Below, piece after piece: positions 14,876-18,962 of a DNA stretch of 18,962 nt (positions are counted from its first letter, which is position 1; every line of letters starts with the position of its first letter). The DNA is taken from contig JBBAFB010000024.1 in the NCBI GenBank assembly GCA_041655595.1, forward strand, positions 1 to 18,962, given 5' to 3'. The stretch comes from JBBAFB01 sp041655595 (GTDB taxonomy: Bacteria > Bacillota > DULZ01). Made by a program: the position numbers and the translations under genes. The notes under the pieces were generated by a model. That model searched no databases. It was not told the origin of the DNA and saw nothing but the letters and a program-made list of their open reading frames with translations.

Positions 14876-15937
14876 ATGAAAAAAAGACTTTTCATGGTTT
14901 TTTTGCTAAGTATCGTTTTATTATGTTTTGCAATAACGGGTTGTGCAAAGAGTCCCCCTAGCCCTCCACAAAATGATCAGGCCGGCGATGGAAGTGTTGT
15001 AGATAGTAAAGTTTATAAATGGGATTTTTTCACCTATTTTAGTTCTGCTTCTACCAATGCAAAATTCTATAATGGTTTTATTGCAGATGTAAAGGAGAAG
15101 AGTAATGGTCGTCTATTAATTACTTTGCGTACGGAAGGTGAAGTTCCTTATTCAGCTACAGAAGCTTTACAAATTATTGCTAACAACAGTGTTCAAATTG
15201 CAGACTGTGATACAGGTTATATTTCCGGGGATATTCCAGAGATGCAAGTTATTACAGGCTTACCTTTCTTGAACAAAAACCAGCAGGATTTTCTAGCTAT
15301 TGATAAGGCGCTTAGGCCGACACTCCAAAATAAGCTTGATAAATACAATGCTAAACCTCTTTTCATCTATAATATGCCACAGCAAGTTGTAAGTGGTAAA
15401 GGAAAGACTGTTAACAGTTACAGTGAGATGGCAAATAAAAAAATACGTACCTATAGTCCAGTGCATCAAGAATTTTTAGCGAAGTTCAATATTAGTCCAA
15501 TTTCTATGACACTAAATGAAGTTCCAAGTGCTATCCAAAGAGGAGTAATCGATGGAATAGTTACCTCAAGTTTATCTATAACTGATTATGTTCTTGAGGA
15601 AATATGTGATTGGACCTATATGAAACCATTATCTATTGCTTGTAACTATATTGTAGTCAATCAATCAGCACTAGCTGAACTGCCGGAGGATTTGCGCGAA
15701 ATCGTGATAGCAGCTGCCGCTAAGTGTGAAGCTGAACTCAGACAACAGATGGACGAGATTGAACAAAGTTGTTTTGAGAAAATGAAAGATGCAGGAATGG
15801 AACTTTATTATCCAAATGCCGAAGACCAAATAAACGAGGATAAGGTTGCAGCTGAGTTTTGGGAAAGTTGGGGACAAAAACAATCTCCGGAAGTACGAAA
15901 GGCATTAGCTATTGCACGTGAGGCTGTAGGCAAATAG
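14876..15937 (+). CDS. dctP: TRAP transporter substrate-binding lipoprotein (DctP family)
   Basis: 353 residues, the extracytoplasmic solute receptor of a TRAP transporter. A lipoprotein signal peptide (KKR, hydrophobic core, lipobox ITGC) predicts acylation at C23, followed by a proline-rich tether. The mature part follows the DctP fold: an early YFSSAS region, a YSATEALQIIANN segment, GLPFL, then KIRTYS with R191 in the position of the arginine that binds substrate carboxylates, and ISPISMTLNEVPSAIQRGVIDG. ATG at 14876 follows AGAGGTGG. It lies 41 bases after DUF1445 and upstream of dctQ and dctM. A carboxylate-bearing substrate is likely; its identity is not shown by the sequence. Confidence 0.93.
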   Translation: MKKRLFMVFLLSIVLLCFAITGCAKSPPSPPQNDQAGDGSVVDSKVYKWDFFTYFSSASTNAKFYNGFIADVKEKSNGRLLITLRTEGEVPYSATEALQIIANNSVQIADCDTGYISGDIPEMQVITGLPFLNKNQQDFLAIDKALRPTLQNKLDKYNAKPLFIYNMPQQVVSGKGKTVNSYSEMANKKIRTYSPVHQEFLAKFNISPISMTLNEVPSAIQRGVIDGIVTSSLSITDYVLEEICDWTYMKPLSIACNYIVVNQSALAELPEDLREIVIAAAAKCEAELRQQMDEIEQSCFEKMKDAGMELYYPNAEDQINEDKVAAEFWESWGQKQSPEVRKALAIAREAVGK

Positions 15938-15963
15938 GACAGTAAAAGTATCTGCTGAGGCTT

Positions 15964-16014
15964 ATTGAAGGCTTGTGGGTGGGCGGTGTTTACAAGCCCA
16001 CCCGGGACTTCAAT
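15964..16014 (+). terminator. Stem-loop between dctP and dctQ, likely partial terminator or mRNA-stabilising hairpin
   Basis: An outer stem ATTGAAG/CTTCAAT (15964-15970 with 16008-16014) encloses a GC-rich inner stem GGGTGGGC/GCCCACCC (15977-15984 with 15996-16003) and is followed by TTTTTAT. A competing pair GCTTGT/ACAAGC (15971-15976 with 15992-15997) is possible. It sits in the 154-base gap after the binding-protein gene, where a leaky terminator would give more DctP than membrane subunits. Confidence 0.6.
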
Positions 16015-16091
16015 TTTTATAAAGCACAATTAATTTTCTTGTGCAGATATAATTACAAACTCAATCAAGACTTTTGCCAGGAGGTGTTAAA

Positions 16092-16670
16092 TTGAAAATA
16101 CTAAAAATGACTAATGAAATAATTGGTAAGTTGGCTTTAATTGGTGCGCTACTAGCAGGAGTTGGCGTTATTTGCATGATGATATTAGTAGGTTTGGATG
16201 TGGTATTACGCAATTTAATGAATATTTCCATCATGATAAGTGATGAAATTTCCGGTTATTTACTGGTTGCATTTATCTTTTTTGGGGTGACTTTTGCTAT
16301 GCGTACTGGTGCTTTATTGCGTATTGATTTTATATATTCAAAAATGCGCGGTTATTTTAAGCACATTGTTGATATTATTTTATATGTTGTTACTTTGGCC
16401 TATACCTTAATTTTACTAAAATACAGTTTTATATTTGTTCAAAACTCGTTTAATTTTAAGACCACATCTAATTCCATGTTAAGAGTACCAATGTGGATAC
16501 CCCAATCTGTTATTGTGATAGGTTTATTTGTTTTGGCATTGCAAATCAGCATAAGTTTAATTGCTTCGATTTTAACTCTTTTTAAAGAAGATAATGTTTT
16601 GCAATCAATCTTAAGCAACGAAGAAGATGATGGCGAGGATCAGGATTTTGGCGAAGAGGCGGTGTTTTAA
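16092..16670 (+). CDS. dctQ: TRAP transporter small membrane subunit (DctQ family)
   Basis: 192 residues with four predicted transmembrane helices at about 13-38, 50-72, 90-112 and 138-162, and an acidic C-terminal tail (NEEDDGEDQDFGEE). The family feature of a polar, charged loop after helix 1 (VLRN) and the DEISGYLL entry to helix 2 are present. TTG at 16092 has a perfect AGGAGG 7 bases upstream; the earlier in-frame TTG at 16074 lies before that site. It partners DctM and the DctP receptor for sodium-coupled uptake. A second small hairpin (GCACAA/TTGTGC, 16024-16044) precedes it. Confidence 0.9.
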   Translation: MKILKMTNEIIGKLALIGALLAGVGVICMMILVGLDVVLRNLMNISIMISDEISGYLLVAFIFFGVTFAMRTGALLRIDFIYSKMRGYFKHIVDIILYVVTLAYTLILLKYSFIFVQNSFNFKTTSNSMLRVPMWIPQSVIVIGLFVLALQISISLIASILTLFKEDNVLQSILSNEEDDGEDQDFGEEAVF

Positions 16671-16671
16671 A

Positions 16672-17985
16672 TTGGAATGGGGATTATTATTTATTAGTTT
16701 TTTAATTGTTTTATTTGCCTTGCTTTTTGCCGGACAGTGGATCGCTTTTGCTTTAGGTACATGCTCAATTATTGGTTTTTATGTTATAGGATCAGGAGTG
16801 GCCTTTAATAGTATTGGAAATGTAATTTGGAAAAATACTAACTCTCTTACACTAACAGCAATCCCTCTATTTATATTTATGGGTGAAATTATTTTAAGAA
16901 GCGGAATAAGTGGAAAATTTTATAATGGTGTTACGGCTTGGATTGGTAAATTACCGGGGGGTTTGCTTCATTCTAATATTGTAGCCTGTGCATTTTTTGC
17001 TGCAATTACCGGCTCAAGTGTAGCAACGGCAGCCGCCATAGGCTCAGTTGCTATTCCTGAACAAGAAAAAAGGGGCTATAACAGAAAACTTGTTTACGGC
17101 TCAATTGGGGGAGGGGGAACATTGGGTATTTTAATTCCCCCTAGTATACCATTTATTATTTACGGCGTTTTGACAGAACAATCTGTTGCCAGGCTTTTTA
17201 TGGCCGGTATTATCCCGGGGGTAGTCTTGGCTTTAATTTTTATGGCTTTTATTTTTATTAGAGTAAAACTAAATAAATCTCTTGCGCCGCATTATGAAGA
17301 TAAAATTACCTGGTCTATTCGTTTTAAGGGACTTATAGATATGTTCCCCTTGATTTTTTTAATTGGGATAATTCTTGGTGGCATATATCTTGGTGTTATG
17401 ACACCTACCGAGGCAGCGGCGATAGGTGCGATTTTTTCCATAGGGCTTTGCCTTTTTTACCGTACCTTGAATTTCAAAATGTTTAAAACTGCTCTTGAAA
17501 ATACTGTTAAAACCAGTTGCATGGTTTTATTTATTATTGTTGGGGCATCTTTTTTATCTTATTTAATGGTTGTCTCCGGAATTAATAGAGAATTAACTAC
17601 ATGGGTCGTAGCCCAGAATTTTTCTATTAGTGGGTTTTTAATTTTACTAGTGGTGATATATTTTATACTAGGTTGTTTGATGGACGGTAATGCTATGATT
17701 TTTCTTACGATGCCGGTGTTATGGCCTATTATAGTTCAAATGGGTATTAATCCAATTTGGTTTGGCGTGTTTCTAGTGATAATGATTGAGTTAGCACAAA
17801 TTACACCTCCAGTTGGTTTAAATTTATTTGTTCTTCATGGTGTTGTACGGAAAACAGGTATAAAAGATATAGGCATAGGGTATATTATCATGTCCTGCCT
17901 ACCGTACTTTTTGCTTCTATTGTTGATGCTTTTGATTATCAGTATTTTCCCTGGTCTAGCAACTTGGTTACCAGCTAATATGTAG
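16672..17985 (+). CDS. dctM: TRAP transporter large membrane subunit (DctM family)
   Basis: 437 residues, almost wholly hydrophobic, with about a dozen membrane segments. Hallmark DctM features include GEIILRSGISGKFYNG, the ITGSSVATAAAIGSVAIPE re-entrant segment, IGGGGTLGILIPPSIPFIIYG and LAQITPPVGLNLFVLHG near the C-terminus. TTG at 16672 begins MEWGLLFIS one base after the dctQ stop; a longer frame from 16627 would overlap dctQ and start with a charged segment atypical of the family. Overlap/near-overlap indicates translational coupling. It is the transport channel subunit for the preceding receptor. Confidence 0.93.
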   Translation: MEWGLLFISFLIVLFALLFAGQWIAFALGTCSIIGFYVIGSGVAFNSIGNVIWKNTNSLTLTAIPLFIFMGEIILRSGISGKFYNGVTAWIGKLPGGLLHSNIVACAFFAAITGSSVATAAAIGSVAIPEQEKRGYNRKLVYGSIGGGGTLGILIPPSIPFIIYGVLTEQSVARLFMAGIIPGVVLALIFMAFIFIRVKLNKSLAPHYEDKITWSIRFKGLIDMFPLIFLIGIILGGIYLGVMTPTEAAAIGAIFSIGLCLFYRTLNFKMFKTALENTVKTSCMVLFIIVGASFLSYLMVVSGINRELTTWVVAQNFSISGFLILLVVIYFILGCLMDGNAMIFLTMPVLWPIIVQMGINPIWFGVFLVIMIELAQITPPVGLNLFVLHGVVRKTGIKDIGIGYIIMSCLPYFLLLLLMLLIISIFPGLATWLPANM

Positions 17986-18002
17986 ATTTAATATTAAGCA
18001 AA

Positions 18003-18089
18003 CCTTAATTAATAAAAAATTAAGGACTATACGAATATAGCCTAAAAGTGCTATAGCAAAAGGGTTGGTTGTTAATGGCCTAATCAACC
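18003..18089 (+). other. Three consecutive hairpins after dctM
   Basis: Stems are CCTTAATT/AATTAAGG (18003-18010 with 18018-18025), TATAGC/GCTATA (18036-18041 with 18050-18055) and GGTTGTTA/TAATCAACC with a one-base bulge (18067-18074 with 18081-18089). None is followed by a good T-run, so they are weak terminator candidates; the cluster may still end or process the transporter mRNA before atoD. Confidence 0.35.
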
Positions 18090-18096
18090 TTAAAAT
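18069..18096 (+). promoter_or_regulatory. Candidate promoter for the CoA-transferase genes
   Basis: TTGTTA (18069-18074, 4/6 match to the -35) is followed after 16 bases by TAAAAT (18091-18096, 5/6 match to the -10). It lies about 75 bases before atoD and overlaps the third hairpin. It would allow atoDA to be expressed apart from the transporter operon. Unproven. Confidence 0.3.
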
Positions 18097-18169
18097 TTGA
18101 ATAAACTTATAGTTGAGAAAAAATAAAATACTAGGATTTGTTCAACGAATGTAAGAAAGGGGTTCTTTG

Positions 18170-18823
18170 ATGACAAAAATCATGGATGTTTCAGAGGCTG
18201 CTGCATTGGTGAAGGATGGGATGAGTGTGATGGTAGGCGGCTTCTTGGGTTGTGGTAGCCCAGATTTATTGATTGATGAGATTGTTAAGAATAGAGTTGT
18301 TAACTTAACCATAATCGCTAATGATACAGGCTTTCCGGGGGCATCCCTTGGTAAGTTGCAAGATAACCATTCCATAAAAAAGCTTTATGTCTCATATATT
18401 GGAGGACATCCAGAGACGGGAAGGCAGATGCAAAATGGAGAAATAGAGGTTGTTTTAGTTCCTCAGGGTAACTTGGCGGAGAAAATTCGGGCTGAAGGCT
18501 TTGGTTTAGGCGGTATTTTAACACCAACCGGTGTTGGCACCATAGTACAGGAGGGCAAGGAATTAATAGAGGTGGAGGGAAAAAAATATATTTTAGAAAG
18601 ACCACTAAAAGCAGATGTTGCATTGATTAAGGCCCATAAAGCCGATGAAAAAGGGAATTTGATTTACAGAAAATCAGCTAAAAATTTTAATCCATTGATG
18701 GCAACGGCGGCAGATCTAGTTATAGCAGAAGTGGATGAAATTGTGGCAATCGGAAGTATCGACCCAGAATTGGTTCATACTCCAGGGTTATTTGTAGATA
18801 TAATTGCAAAGGGAGGTAAATAA
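18170..18823 (+). CDS. atoD: Acetate/acetoacetate-type CoA-transferase subunit A (AtoD-like)
   Basis: 217 residues, normal for the alpha subunit of the SCOT-type family I CoA-transferases, which exchange CoA between an acyl-CoA donor and a free acid. The sequence follows E. coli AtoD: VGGFLGCGSPDLLID, IANDTGFPG, SYIGGHPETGRQM, VLVPQGNLAEKIRAEGFGLGG, LTPTGVGT and KNFNPLMATAADLV. ATG at 18170 has AAAGGGG 7 bases upstream. It is immediately followed by the subunit B gene. It is separated from dctM by 184 bases, so it may be a separate unit. The acid activated is not shown; acetoacetate, butyrate or a 3-oxo/2-enoic acid produced by neighbouring genes are all possible. Confidence 0.93.
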   Translation: MTKIMDVSEAAALVKDGMSVMVGGFLGCGSPDLLIDEIVKNRVVNLTIIANDTGFPGASLGKLQDNHSIKKLYVSYIGGHPETGRQMQNGEIEVVLVPQGNLAEKIRAEGFGLGGILTPTGVGTIVQEGKELIEVEGKKYILERPLKADVALIKAHKADEKGNLIYRKSAKNFNPLMATAADLVIAEVDEIVAIGSIDPELVHTPGLFVDIIAKGGK

Positions 18824-18962
18824 GTGGGGAAAATTAAGGGTAGGGAAATGATTGCAAAAAGAGTGGCTCAGGAATTCGAAAAGGACACAGTTGTAAACCT
18901 TGGCATTGGGCTACCAACTTTATGTGCTAACTATATTTCAAAAGAAACAAATATTATGCTTC
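18824..18962 (+). CDS. atoA: CoA-transferase subunit B (AtoA-like), partial
   Basis: GTG at 18824 directly follows the atoD stop, with GGAGG 7 bases upstream. The 46 visible residues run into the right edge and include GREMIAKRVAQEF and VVNLGIGLPTLCANYI, matching the start of the beta subunit. The catalytic glutamate normally lies in the ESENG motif just beyond this point, so activity cannot be judged here. It forms a heteromer with the preceding subunit. Confidence 0.88.
   Translation, partial: MGKIKGREMIAKRVAQEFEKDTVVNLGIGLPTLCANYISKETNIML

Noticed and set aside
16627..16671. Longer dctM start overlapping dctQ
   Set aside because: It would add a charged N-terminal segment (MMARIRILAKRR) not expected in DctM, while TTG 16672 gives a normal family start.
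1..18962. tRNA, rRNA, CRISPR array, insertion sequence or phage attachment site
   Set aside because: No cloverleaf-like segments, spaced identical repeats, transposase-like frames or flanking target duplications were recognised on either strand.

Overview
The window reads as a chromosomal segment of a low-GC Gram-positive anaerobe, most likely a Clostridia member related to the Peptococcaceae. This is inferred from the DnaE-type polymerase gene upstream of pfkA and pyk, strong AGGAGG ribosome sites, frequent TTG/GTG starts, BlaI/BlaR1-type regulation, an MtrB (trp RNA-binding attenuation protein) homologue and a TRAP-type solute transporter. Species cannot be fixed from the sequence alone. 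No tRNA, rRNA, CRISPR array or insertion sequence was seen.

Layout. (1) 1-1309, minus strand: a BlaI-like repressor and the start of a BlaR1-like membrane metalloprotease that runs off the left edge. Their shared promoter contains GACA/TGTC-type dyads that look like BlaI operators. (2) 1769-10474, plus strand: a housekeeping run of dnaE, coaD, mtrB, a 66-residue unknown, pfkA, pyk and a pyruvate/oxaloacetate carboxyltransferase subunit (pycB/oadA-like). It ends at a bidirectional terminator. (3) 10494-11177, minus strand: a stand-alone minC converging on that terminator. (4) 11178-11620: an AT-rich control region with a near-palindrome, an 11-bp-spaced direct repeat and a tiny ORF behind a perfect Shine-Dalgarno. 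(5) 11621-17985, plus strand: an accessory operon-like block comprising a fold-type III PLP enzyme (D-serine dehydratase / D-threonine aldolase / D-hydroxyaspartate dehydratase-like), a DUF4392 protein, a DUF1445 (UPF0317) protein and a three-part TRAP transporter (DctP, DctQ, DctM). (6) 18170 to the end: AtoD-like CoA-transferase subunit A and the start of subunit B.

The most interesting part is block 5. In the mammalian mitochondrial D-glutamate cyclase (DGLUCY), a DUF1445 domain and a DUF4392 domain are fused in one chain. Here they are adjacent separate genes, next to an enzyme family that acts on D-configured beta-hydroxy amino acids and next to a carboxylate-type importer. The working reading is an uptake and breakdown module for a D-amino acid or related carboxylate, with the CoA-transferase possibly activating the resulting acid. 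Substrate and pathway order are inference.

In the housekeeping block, PfkA commits sugar to glycolysis, Pyk makes pyruvate, and the PycB/OadA-like subunit can carboxylate pyruvate or run the reverse reaction, so three genes sit around the PEP/pyruvate/oxaloacetate node. MtrB implies that tryptophan genes elsewhere in this genome are controlled by TRAP binding to RNA.
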